Below are positions 38,910 through 46,842 of a stretch of DNA of 64,000 nucleotides, in pieces. Made by a program: the position numbers and the translations under genes. Below the pieces are notes generated by a model. The model searched no databases. It saw only the letters and a list, made by a program, of their open reading frames with translations, and was not told the origin of the DNA. Source of the stretch: Candidatus Amoebophilus asiaticus 5a2 (GTDB lineage Bacteria > Bacteroidota > Bacteroidia > Cytophagales > Amoebophilaceae); NCBI RefSeq assembly GCF_000020565.1, contig NC_010830.1, positions 1,716,001 to 1,780,000 on the forward strand. Direction: 5' to 3'. The stretch's first letter is position 1, and every line of letters begins with the position of its first letter.

Positions 38910-40293
38910 TTATAGCAGCAATTGAATAATAGTTGAATGCAGTTACAAAATGCTCCGACACTTCCTGCTTTTCATATATTTTTCCTAATTTGTAATATGC
39001 ATTTATATCTCCTTGCTCAGCAGCTTTTTGATGCTTTTTTATGGCTTTTAATGGTAACCTTTTTTTACGTATTGGTGAGGTTTGCACAGTTTGATTCTTC
39101 TCTTTTCTATCTCTTAAATGTTGTATTGCTATTGCTAGTGCGTCTATACGATCATCATGTGTGGGTTTACTAAAACCTTGAGAGGTGAATTGAGCACCTT
39201 TTGCACCTATTGTTAGTAATTGGTAAAAAAAGCTGCAATTTAAATCTCCTACTTCTGGTTGTGATATTCTCTGAAAATCTTCTTGGAGAATCTTTAGGTC
39301 AATAATAAGCTTATGTGAGTTTAGTAAAGGTTCGAGAGTAGAGATAATCCTAGTTATTTTACCTTCACCCTTTTGAGTATCTGTGTTATTGCTATTTTGG
39401 TTAATTGCAAGTAATACCTTTACTTGTTTTGAAGTATCTTCTTCCTCTTCTTCTCCTTTTTCATCTTTTATATTCGAACTTTTAGATCGCTTTTTTTGTT
39501 TTTCTAGCTTTATTACCTCTATATTATATTTATTAAGTTCATCTTTTACAGGTTTCCCAAAATAACAGCCAGCACCATTTCTTTCATAAACGATGTAGAG
39601 CACATCCTTATGTCTTCTAATAATTGATCCTACTTGTTCTATTATTTTATCTTCGCTATCCTTTACTATGCTTCCTAATTCAACGATAAAATAATACTCG
39701 CCGCTTCGTTTGGCTACACAATAAGCTATCTCATCTGCTTCAAGCCCAGGTCCAGCAACATCAATAGCAATGACCCCCTTATCATCATACTTTTTAACAT
39801 TAGGTAGCGTAAAGATTGGTGCGAAAATATGACTTGCTTTACCATTTCTTGTAGAAATACCTCCCCATTCTATCGTGGTCGGTACGTGGGTAGCATCTAG
39901 CTCCATAACGATTAGGTCAGATAATTTTAATGGTGCTTCAGTTGCATCGGCTTTTTGTATAAACTCTGTAAAATTCAAAAATTTATTTTCCCTGCTTGTT
40001 TTACCCCAGCTATTTGCAGCTCGGTTGATAGCATCTTTATACCACTTCATTGCTTCCTGATGTGGGTTGCTGTACTGTCCTGTATTTCTAGAGCTAATAA
40101 GTTTTTGCTGTGCTTCTAAATGACCTGCTTCAGCAGCTCTTTTGTAACATGCAATTGCTTTACTAAAATTACTTTCCTTCTCATTAGCTAGCGCAGGATC
40201 TTCACTTAATCTTTCATGTTTTTCTCCCGTTAGGTTAGTAGGAGCAATAAAAAGGTTTAAAATATTATTATTGTTGTAGCTAAATTTATCCAT
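38866..40293 (-). CDS. Sel1 repeat protein with T7-type terminase nuclease domain (5' fragment)
   Basis: Of 475 residues the last 15 come from the inserted IS5. Residues 43-66 (FSKAIACYKRAAEAGHLEAQ) and 76-95 are Sel1-like helices. Residues about 118-400 match the end of phage T7-type large terminase: linker APLKLSDLIV, then the RNase H-like nuclease with IAIDVAGPG (Asp178), YIVYERNGAGCYFG (Glu237), TRIISTLEPLLNSHKLIID and HDDRIDALAIAI (Asp381, Asp384). The terminase ATPase is absent. A lysine/glutamate insert (266-290) interrupts the nuclease. Residues 417-460 are further Sel1-like repeats. All three acidic positions are kept, so the fragment could still be a metal-dependent nuclease. Its use in a repeat protein, rather than in DNA packaging, is inferred. 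Confidence 0.75.
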   Translation of the reverse strand: MDKFSYNNNNILNLFIAPTNLTGEKHERLSEDPALANEKESNFSKAIACYKRAAEAGHLEAQQKLISSRNTGQYSNPHQEAMKWYKDAINRAANSWGKTSRENKFLNFTEFIQKADATEAPLKLSDLIVMELDATHVPTTIEWGGISTRNGKASHIFAPIFTLPNVKKYDDKGVIAIDVAGPGLEADEIAYCVAKRSGEYYFIVELGSIVKDSEDKIIEQVGSIIRRHKDVLYIVYERNGAGCYFGKPVKDELNKYNIEVIKLEKQKKRSKSSNIKDEKGEEEEEDTSKQVKVLLAINQNSNNTDTQKGEGKITRIISTLEPLLNSHKLIIDLKILQEDFQRISQPEVGDLNCSFFYQLLTIGAKGAQFTSQGFSKPTHDDRIDALAIAIQHLRDRKEKNQTVQTSPIRKKRLPLKAIKKHQKAAEQGDINAYYKLGKIYEKQEVSEHFVTAFNYYSIAAIRGCLKSQNGVIKAA

Positions 40294-40339
40294 ATGTGGC
40301 TAGCTTAGATTGAGAGAAGGAAACATGTGGATAAATTTT

Positions 40340-40505
40340 AGAATAAAGAAAACTAACAGGCAACAGGGGCGCTTTATTTTTTCCCTTAGGCATAATGGCC
40401 TATGACAGGGTTTAATCCCCCGTTGCTTTTAACAGGCAGTTTCAGATAGAAATTTAGGCTAAAGACCTATTATCACGGGGTTGAACTATAACCTGTTAAC
40501 TGTTA
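40340..40505 (+). ncRNA. Candidate bridge RNA in the IS110 left end
   Basis: The 200 bp before the IS110 transposase are non-coding and fold into two tidy stem-loops. The first is CAACAGGGG (40361-40369) with CCCCCGTTG (40417-40425), enclosing the hairpin TAGGC-ATAATG-GCCTA (40387-40402). The second is AACAGG (40431-40436) with CCTGTT (40492-40497), enclosing a TTAGG...CCTA hairpin. IS110-group elements such as IS621 encode a bridge RNA of about 180 nt in this position, with target- and donor-binding loops. The fold is by eye and the loop assignments are not established. Confidence 0.45.
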
Positions 40506-40511
40506 GATATT

Positions 40512-41540
40512 ATGGAACTAAATAAAATTAACTTGTATATGCAATTTACTTATCTTCTTGGAATAGATATATCCAAAAGCAAAATAGATCTAGCTTTAAG
40601 TGAAAATAAAGCAGGTGCAAGCCTTACTCTCAAAGAGTTTTCTAACCACTTAAAAGGCTATAAAAAGATGCTCGAGTGGCTTTGCGAAAAGAAAGTAGAC
40701 CTTGATAAGTTACTGGTATGCATGGAAAATACAGGTATATATCACCACTTACTGGTTAATTATCTGCAAAGCCAGAAAGTGTTTTGTTGGGTCGAAAATC
40801 CAGTTGCCATTAAATGGAGTATGGGACTTCAAAGAGGTAAAACAGACAAAATAGATGCCCAAAGGATCTGCTTGTATGCTTTTCGCAATCAAGATAAAGC
40901 TAAAGCGTATAGCCTTAAAGATAAAAATTTACAAAAGGTATCCGAGTTACTTTCAGCCAGGGAAAGACTGATCAAAGCTCGCAAAATGCTTTTAACGCCT
41001 ATTGGAGAGTTAAAGCAAGTAGGTCTTGTGGAAGAAGAAAAGATGGTTAAAAAAGCTTGTAAACAAAGCTTATCTGCTTTAGAGAAAGAAATCAAGAGTA
41101 TAGATAAAGATCTAGAAGGCTTAGTAGAGGCAGATACAACTCTTAAAGCAAGCTACAGCTATATTCGTTCTGTGGACCATGTGGGAGCGATAACAGCTTT
41201 GCAACTACTAGTCTATACACATGATTTTAAAAGGTTCGATAATGCCAAAAAACTAGGCTCATACGCTGGAGTAGTTCCATTCGAGTATAGTTCTGGCTCT
41301 AGCATAAGAGGAAGGACACGTGTACATCCAATGGCTAACAAACGATTGAAAACTTCTTTACATATGTGCGCTTTGAGTGCTATTAGACGAGCTGGGACCA
41401 TGCGTAGCTACTTTGAAAGAAAAGTTAAAGAAGGTAAAAACAAGATGAGTGTTTTAAATGCTGTTCGAAATAAAATATTACAAAGAATATATGCTTGTGT
41501 TAAAGGTGAAAGGATGTATGTGCCCTTACAAAATAGCTAG
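40512..41540 (+). CDS. IS110 family transposase (bridge recombinase), intact
   Basis: The 342 residues cover both domains. The N-terminal RuvC-like DEDD domain has LGIDISKSKIDLAL (Asp19), CMENTGIYHH (Glu) and GKTDKIDAQRI (two Asp). A coiled-coil linker follows. The C-terminal Transposase_20 domain has IRSVDHVGAITALQLL, SYAGVVPFEYSSG-SSIRG with the conserved Ser, and HPMANKRLKTSLH. Family members are about 300-400 residues. ATG 40539 (MQFTYLLGID) may be the real start. IS110 elements lack terminal inverted repeats, and I cannot place the exact ends between 40294 and 41563. It lies between the terminase/ankyrin gene and a lipoprotein gene. Confidence 0.93.
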   Translation: MELNKINLYMQFTYLLGIDISKSKIDLALSENKAGASLTLKEFSNHLKGYKKMLEWLCEKKVDLDKLLVCMENTGIYHHLLVNYLQSQKVFCWVENPVAIKWSMGLQRGKTDKIDAQRICLYAFRNQDKAKAYSLKDKNLQKVSELLSARERLIKARKMLLTPIGELKQVGLVEEEKMVKKACKQSLSALEKEIKSIDKDLEGLVEADTTLKASYSYIRSVDHVGAITALQLLVYTHDFKRFDNAKKLGSYAGVVPFEYSSGSSIRGRTRVHPMANKRLKTSLHMCALSAIRRAGTMRSYFERKVKEGKNKMSVLNAVRNKILQRIYACVKGERMYVPLQNS

Positions 41541-41563
41541 TTAAAATCTTGGGTATAAAAACC

Positions 41564-42310
41564 CTAAATAAGATTGCTTTTACCATAGAAATCCTGTTCA
41601 TACTGATATTGAGCGTCAACATTGGCTGTTATGGCTTCCAAATCCATTGGGCCTGTTTCTTTTTCTGTCGGCTCTTCTTTAATTTTCATGCTTTCACCAA
41701 GTTGAAATACCCTTTTTTCTTCTTCTGTTGGTTCTCTTTCGGAATCTTCTTCTTGTAATTTCCTTCTCTTACTTTTTTCAGTAATTTCCTTTCCCTTATC
41801 TGCTCTATTTCTTTTTAACGGCTTTTGTGATGAAGTGGTAGAAGTAACGTGTATAACTGTTCCTTCTTTTTCTTTTTCTTTACCTCCACCTAATAAGCCT
41901 ATTTGTGCTATGTGCACACGGTTATCTATAACATGTATAAATTGTGTTTGCCATCCTTTATTCTTAATGGTGGTTTCTGTAATTCTTAGTGCTGGGTCTA
42001 TGTATATAGGTAGTATGTATGCTCTGCCGAGTGTTCCCCCTAGATTTTCGATTACTGTTGCCTGCATAGCTCCATTAGCAGTTTTCTTAAATTTTATTTG
42101 TTCACCTTGTTTGGTTATAACGATATGGTCTTCTAAAAGGTTGGCAGTTTCTTTAGAAATGAAAGAGTTAGTGATAGAAAGTCGGTGTTCTTGCTTGTAA
42201 GATTGAAGAACAGGTGAATTGTTAAAAATTTGACAGCTCTCTAAAAGGTATACGATGAGTAATAAACGAGCTATTAATCTCTGGCTTTTGCTAAATTGTA
42301 AATACACCAT
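41564..42310 (-). CDS. Hypothetical lipoprotein with Lys/Arg-rich C-terminal region
   Basis: The 248-residue protein has an N-terminal hydrophobic stretch (LIARLLLIVYLLESC) with a possible lipid-site Cys at 26, though Glu at -2 is unusual. Residues about 40-165 form a compact domain (FISKETANLLEDHIVI, GGTLGRAYILPIYIDPALRI, NRVHIAQIGLLGGGK) that I do not recognise. Residues 170-230 are highly charged with two basic clusters (KPLKRNRADKGK and KSKRRKLQ), spaced like a bipartite nuclear localisation signal. The end may have been cut by the IS110, which begins or ends within about 20 bp of its stop. A secreted host-directed protein is possible but not shown. Confidence 0.7.
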   Translation of the reverse strand: MVYLQFSKSQRLIARLLLIVYLLESCQIFNNSPVLQSYKQEHRLSITNSFISKETANLLEDHIVITKQGEQIKFKKTANGAMQATVIENLGGTLGRAYILPIYIDPALRITETTIKNKGWQTQFIHVIDNRVHIAQIGLLGGGKEKEKEGTVIHVTSTTSSQKPLKRNRADKGKEITEKSKRRKLQEEDSEREPTEEEKRVFQLGESMKIKEEPTEKETGPMDLEAITANVDAQYQYEQDFYGKSNLI

Positions 42311-42450
42311 TTTTAAAGTAAAAGTTTACATATAAGGAGTGTAATTTAAAGAATTATTAGGGTAGTATCTATAAAAATTGTGTATAAGTGGGGTTGTAGA
42401 AAAGAGAAGAAATATTAAAATAGGAAGCCACTTTAAACACTTAGTGAACT

Positions 42451-42564
42451 ATGGAAAAAATAGAGTTTACAAAAGCACAAGTTAAACACATATTAACAGA
42501 GATAGCCCAACAAGAAGATGGATATAACAACCTTTTACAACTATCCTTGTGTTCAGTCCCTTAG
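42451..42564 (+). pseudogene. IS256-type transposase, N-terminal scrap
   Basis: The 37 residues MEKIEFTKAQVKHILTEIAQ and QEDGYNNLLQLSL resemble the start of IS256/mutator transposases. The frame then meets a stop as it runs into an unrelated sequence (CAGTCCCTTAGTGAAGG and on) that recurs near 56686-56726. Only the first tenth of the gene remains. Confidence 0.5.
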
Positions 42565-42660
42565 TGAAGGTATTAATATTTTGGTGAAAAAGCTAAAGAA
42601 AATTTCTTAGTGGACGTTTCCGTTTTGAACGGACTGCAAACCCCAAAGATTATTAATTTT

Positions 42661-43392
42661 GGTATTGTTAAATTAAGATAGGCAGCTGATTATTTAGCTT
42701 GGCCATTAGCAGGTTGAGCGATTTTTCTATCATGTGCACCTGTTTGCTATAGCATTTTCCTTTACGCTTAAATCTTGCTAAATAGTGCCTCATTAAGCTA
42801 TTATATCCTTCCACTGTATATGTTTCTGATTTGCTTTGTCGGTGTTTATCTTTTGGAATAAACTGCTCATAACTTTTCCAATAGTCACTACAATACAGCT
42901 TGCCTATATCCTTGACGCGCTCCCATAACTTCAGTCCGGTTTGTGTCGAGCGATCTCCACACACATATGATATAAAACGCTTGCTCAATCTATCAACAGC
43001 TATCCATATCCAGCAGTAGACTTTTTTGAACCCACATATGTGTGTATTTCATCCATCTCGACTATATCTACTTGATCTTGGCTTTCTGGTAAACTTACTT
43101 GATCTCCACATGCTTTTACCCATTGATAGACTGTTCCATAGCTTATGTTGAGTATACGCCCTATAGCTCGAAATCCTAATCCTTCTAAGTATAATTGCAA
43201 CGCTTTTCGCTTAGTAGATACAGGTTTAACATCTGATTTGTGGCTAACTGTGTAACGGAAACGGCAACTTTTACACTGGTAGTGCTGTCTACCTCTAACA
43301 ATTCCATCTTTACAGCTTTGAGTATTATTACATCGAGGACAGTTCATACTTTTTCCTCTAACTTACTAATTCTATCCTAATTTAACAATACC
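42661..43392 (-). mobile_element. IS1-type element with intact ends
   Basis: The 732-bp element has 21-bp inverted repeats with one mismatch (GGTATTGTTAAATTA then A or G then GATAG). It is flanked by the 8-bp direct repeat TTAATTTT at 42653-42660 and 43393-43400. IS1 elements make 8-9 bp duplications. Clean ends and duplication suggest this copy is much younger than the one at 3571. Confidence 0.93.
42668..43347 (-). CDS. IS1 transposase InsA/InsB made by -1 frameshift
   Basis: The first frame (43347-43000, 115 residues) is InsA-like: zinc finger CPRC...CKDG and CKSC, then the helix-turn-helix LEGLGFRAIGRILNISYGTV. The second frame (to 42668) is the InsB-like catalytic part: WIAVDRLSKRF with the first Asp, YCSDYWKSY with the second, and ETYTVEGYNSLMRHYL. 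At 43021-43027 the coding strand reads A AAA AAG in the zero frame, a canonical -1 slippery heptamer. Slipping there gives KKVYCWIWIAVDRLSK and one full transposase. This is how IS1 makes its active protein. No disabling mutation is seen. Confidence 0.88.
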
Positions 43393-43516
43393 TTAATTTT
43401 CTATCCCGTTGAGTCCCATCTTATCGGCATATTAGAATGCACATATAAGATGTAAATCTAAACTACGTGATGGATTTTCCCATATGCCTTTCTAAAAAGG
43501 TAGTCTTACACATGTA

Positions 43517-44914
43517 CTAACCAATAGTAATATTAATATTAGGATACTGCTCTCTTACTAAATATTTTACTTCATCCGATACCTGTATTTCTATTAACTT
43601 AAGAATATGTAGTTGAGTTTGTGGTAAAATCTTAGCCAGTTCTATTATACCTGCATCTCTTATACTATTATAACTTAAATCGAGGGTATGTATCTGAGTT
43701 TGTGGCAAAACTTTAACCAACTCTATTGTACCTGCATATCCTATACTATTGCTGCTTAAATCAAGGGTATGTATTTGAGTTTGTGATAAAACCTTAGCTA
43801 GCTCTGTGATACCTTCCTCTCCTATTTGATTCCCATTTAAATCAAGGGTATGTATCTGAGTTTGTGGTAAAACTTTAGCCAGCTTTATTAGAGCTGCATA
43901 TCCTATGTTATTATAATTATAGCCTAAATCAAGGCTATGCATTTGAGTTTGCGGTAAAACTTTAGTCAGTTCTGTTAGCGTTTCATCTCCTAATTCATTG
44001 CCCGCTAAACAAAGGGTATGTATCTGCGTTTGTGGCAACAATTTAACAAGCTCTATCATACCTGCATCTCTTATACTATTACTGCCTAAATCTAAGGTAT
44101 GTATCTGAGTTTGTGGCAAAACTTTAGCCAGCTCTACAAGACCTTTATATCTTATTCCAGTATAGTCTAACCAAAGAGTATGTATCTGAGTGTATGGCAA
44201 AACCCTAGCCACCTCTATGATATCTCTATCGTCTATATCATTGTCGCCTAAATCTAGGGTATGTATCTGAGTGTATGGTAAAATCCTAGCCACCTCTATG
44301 ATACCTTTATTGTCTATATCATTATTGCTTAAATCAAGCGTATGTACGTTTGTCCCTTGTAAATAGGGCCAAAATGCTTGAGGTAGATTTTCTACCTTCG
44401 CCATTAACCGATAAAAGGCAAAGCTAGGAATGGTTGCAGGGGTTAATATACTTAACTTTTTACTCCTAAAATTTATTTCCTTTTTTGTTATCCAACCTCG
44501 TGTATCAATTATGTGACAAGGTTTATTCTCCACACCTACTGCACCTATGTATGGTGTGCCTGAGATTAACTCATTCCAAGCGTAACTTATCCTTCTTGCT
44601 GCCAGGATACCTTCAAAATCTAAGTGTGAGAAAACCTCTTGCCATATTTCTGGAGGAAGAATATTAAAAATATTTGAAGATTCTTCCAGAAGCTCCTGTT
44701 GTGTTCCTGTTATTCCTAAACCACCAATCTCTTGTTCAATTCTTGCTCTTTTTCTCCTTCCTTGCTGAGCTTCTCCTTCTTGCTCTGTAGTTTCTGTTGA
44801 TTCTTCTTCTCCTTCAATAGGTAGATTGGTTGAACCTCCACAATTTTGTAAAAGCAAGCTTGCGAGCAAAAGGCATGCCACCAGTGGTAGAGATAAGAAG
44901 TAACGTTCTCTCAT
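43517..44914 (-). CDS. F-box and leucine-rich repeat lipoprotein
   Basis: The 465 residues start with a lipoprotein signal (LLLASLLLQNC, Cys25), then an acidic linker and a basic patch RRKRAR (53-58). Residues 84-119 (NILPPEIWQEVFSHLDFEGI then LAARRISYAWNELI) fit a eukaryotic F-box. From about 170 to 450 follow ten ribonuclease-inhibitor-type LRRs of about 27-29 residues (LPQTQIHTLDLSSNSIGYAG). F-box proteins recruit substrates to SCF ubiquitin ligases, with the LRRs as the usual substrate-binding part. In a bacterium this suggests an effector acting on host ubiquitination; F-box proteins have been reported in amoeba symbionts. The combination with a lipoprotein signal is odd for a delivered effector. 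Confidence 0.88.
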   Translation of the reverse strand: MRERYFLSLPLVACLLLASLLLQNCGGSTNLPIEGEEESTETTEQEGEAQQGRRKRARIEQEIGGLGITGTQQELLEESSNIFNILPPEIWQEVFSHLDFEGILAARRISYAWNELISGTPYIGAVGVENKPCHIIDTRGWITKKEINFRSKKLSILTPATIPSFAFYRLMAKVENLPQAFWPYLQGTNVHTLDLSNNDIDNKGIIEVARILPYTQIHTLDLGDNDIDDRDIIEVARVLPYTQIHTLWLDYTGIRYKGLVELAKVLPQTQIHTLDLGSNSIRDAGMIELVKLLPQTQIHTLCLAGNELGDETLTELTKVLPQTQMHSLDLGYNYNNIGYAALIKLAKVLPQTQIHTLDLNGNQIGEEGITELAKVLSQTQIHTLDLSSNSIGYAGTIELVKVLPQTQIHTLDLSYNSIRDAGIIELAKILPQTQLHILKLIEIQVSDEVKYLVREQYPNINITIG

Positions 44915-45258
44915 ACTTTTTATTTAGTAAGCAAATATAGAAGTTGGTAGCTAGTTCATATACTAATATGGTCTATGTTTTTGCAACTAGCATTGATTAA
45001 TTCGGTGATTCTTGCTTAAAAACTTGACCCCTTTAGCAGAAGTAGTTCTCTATTAAGCTAATGAGAGCATATTTCTCTATTCATTTGCTCCCGCTGATAC
45101 ATATTGTAATCTTCATCCCTTTTATTTTACATTGTAGCGAGTAACCCAACAACTTAGCATTGTTGATAGCTCCAAAGGTAGTTCGACTTCAAACCCCTCC
45201 TACTATATAGCTAGTTTGCACATAAGGTAGAAGCAAGAGAAAAATTAATTTATAATTA
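44915..45258. other. Intergenic, no gene seen
   Basis: About 340 bp between the F-box gene start and the IS982 left end. No RNA, repeat or gene relic is recognised. Confidence 0.4.
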
Positions 45259-45931
45259 AACCAAGTTGCTAGTTAATAGTAGGTAAAAAAATAAAAAACC
45301 TTTGATCTTGTTTTTGTATAAACTAAAAAACCGGAAGTCATTATGATTGAAAAATCAATAACAATATACTCATTTATTGAACATTTACTGAAGTATTTGT
45401 ACCATCAACAAGATAAAAAAAGGAAATTGTCAGATGCAGCGATTCTGATAACAGCTATCGTCTCAGCCTTATACTTTGGCGGACATCTTGACAAAGTCCG
45501 ATCGTTTATACATTCCACTAAGCTTATCCCTAACATGCTCGATAAAAGTAGGTATAATCGCCGCTTGCATGCTATAGGAGAAGAGATAACGACCCTCTTT
45601 TTAGCAATAGTCAATCTCATCAAGCAAGTAGCCACCTGCAAGGATTTTGTGTTGGATTCCTTTCCTATACCTATTCTGTTGCAACATATATACTCGCCGG
45701 TGTAAGTTATTGCAAAGTGAGGCTTATCGCGGCTACAAAGCCTCTATGTGCCGTTACACTTTTATGGCATTAAGGTGCAATTGATTACAATTAGTAAAGG
45801 CATCCCAGTTGAATTCTCAATGGTGCCTGCTATTCAAGCAGATGTTAAAGGATTGCATCAACTGCCTTTCTGTTTGCCTGCTGGTAGTGCACTCTATGCT
45901 GACTCGGCTTATACCAACTACCTTCTAGAAT

Positions 45932-46842
45932 AGAGTTCTTCCGAAACTTAACATAAAAGTTCATAGTTATAAATTCCAGCAATAAGATTAAAGCGTAGCC
46001 CAAATCTTTTTCTCCTATTTCTGTAACGCTCCGCTAAAATTTTAAACCGCTTGAGCATACCAATTATATGCTCGCTAAGCACCCTTTGGCTGGCTAATTG
46101 CTGATTACTCCTCTTATCGGCTTTGGCCAAAGAATGCTTTTTACTGCGTTTTTTAGGCATAAGCGATTTGTCATGTAGCCTCTTTAACCCTTGATAGCCT
46201 GTATCTACTATGACTTGACTATGCTGGCTTATATGTACCTTAGATTCCTTAAACAAGCGAAAGTCATGCCGCTTTCCATTTGAAAAACTACTACATATTA
46301 TGGCTCGCGTTTGCTTATCGACAACTAGTTGTGTCTTTAGTGTATGTCGTTTCTTTTTACCTGAGTAGTAATATCGCTGCTTTTTTTAGGCCGCTCAATG
46401 GGGCTCTCTGTAGCATCTATTAAGATTACTGCATATTCCATATCGCTTTTTAACAATGCTTTACGGCCTGGTAAAGTGAATTGACCACTTTTAATTAACG
46501 CCTCTTCAATAAAACGGATGGTATAATAGCAATTACTCTCACTTATTCCATAACTTTTTGAAATATGGAAGTATGTGCGGTATTCTCTTAAATATTCTAA
46601 AGTCATTAAAAACATTTGTTCACAACTCAGTTTATTAGGCCGCCCTCCTTTAGCTTTCTTTGTTTGAATGGCTTTCTGTATGATAGCTAACATTTTGGCA
46701 AAGGTCTCAGCCTTTACGCCTGTTAAGCGACGGAATTCTTCTGGCTTTAAGGTTTTTAGATGACTGTTTTCCATTAATCTTTCTGTTTTTTTATCCCTAA
46801 TTTATACATTTATGCTTATTCCTTAGGTTTCAGAAGAACTCT
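45932..46842 (-). mobile_element. IS5/ISL2-type element nested in IS982
   Basis: The ends AGAGTTCTTCCGAAAC and the complement of AGAGTTCTTCTGAAAC are inverted repeats with one mismatch. AAT is duplicated at 45929-45931 and 46843-46845. The length is 911 bp. A 3-bp ANT duplication is the same rule as for the element at 48018-49006. Confidence 0.88.
45948..46774 (-). CDS. IS5/ISL2-type transposase in two frames
   Basis: The first frame (46774-46337) has an N-terminal HTH_Tnp_4-like part (PEEFRRLTGVKAETFAKML, GGRPNKLSCEQMFLMTLEYL, YHISKSYGISES type) and ends in VILIDATESPIERPKK with the first Asp. The second (from about 46380 to 45948) has YSGKKKRHTLKTQLVVD, HDFRLFKESK, VIVDTGYQGL with the second Asp, and LSEHIIGMLKRFKILAERYR with the last Glu. 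They meet at seven A (46381-46387 on the plus strand as T). A -1 slip there gives RPKKKQRYYYSGKKK, aligning without a gap to the relative at 48098-48925. All catalytic residues are present. Confidence 0.85.

Larger units (their letters stand above)
35398..40293 (-). pseudogene. Ancestral Sel1-terminase nuclease-Sel1-ankyrin gene, split by three mobile elements
   Basis: Reading minus strand from ATG 40293 and removing an IS5 element (38039-38909), a 180-bp MITE (37210-37389) and an IS (35600-36490) joins the pieces into one gene of about 980 codons ending at 35398. Junctions read through: SIAA-IRGHQESQYKLGEMYG across the IS5, and ANLI-IQKEAKVNDKD across the MITE. At the last IS the frame resumes as NVNSKDKNDYLPLHWAAMNN if a 4-bp CTAA-like duplication is removed. 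A further 4-bp deletion near 37010 shifts the frame inside the ankyrin part. Order of domains: Sel1-like repeats, T7-type terminase nuclease, Sel1-like repeats, at least 12 ankyrin repeats. The parts are described separately. Confidence 0.85.
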
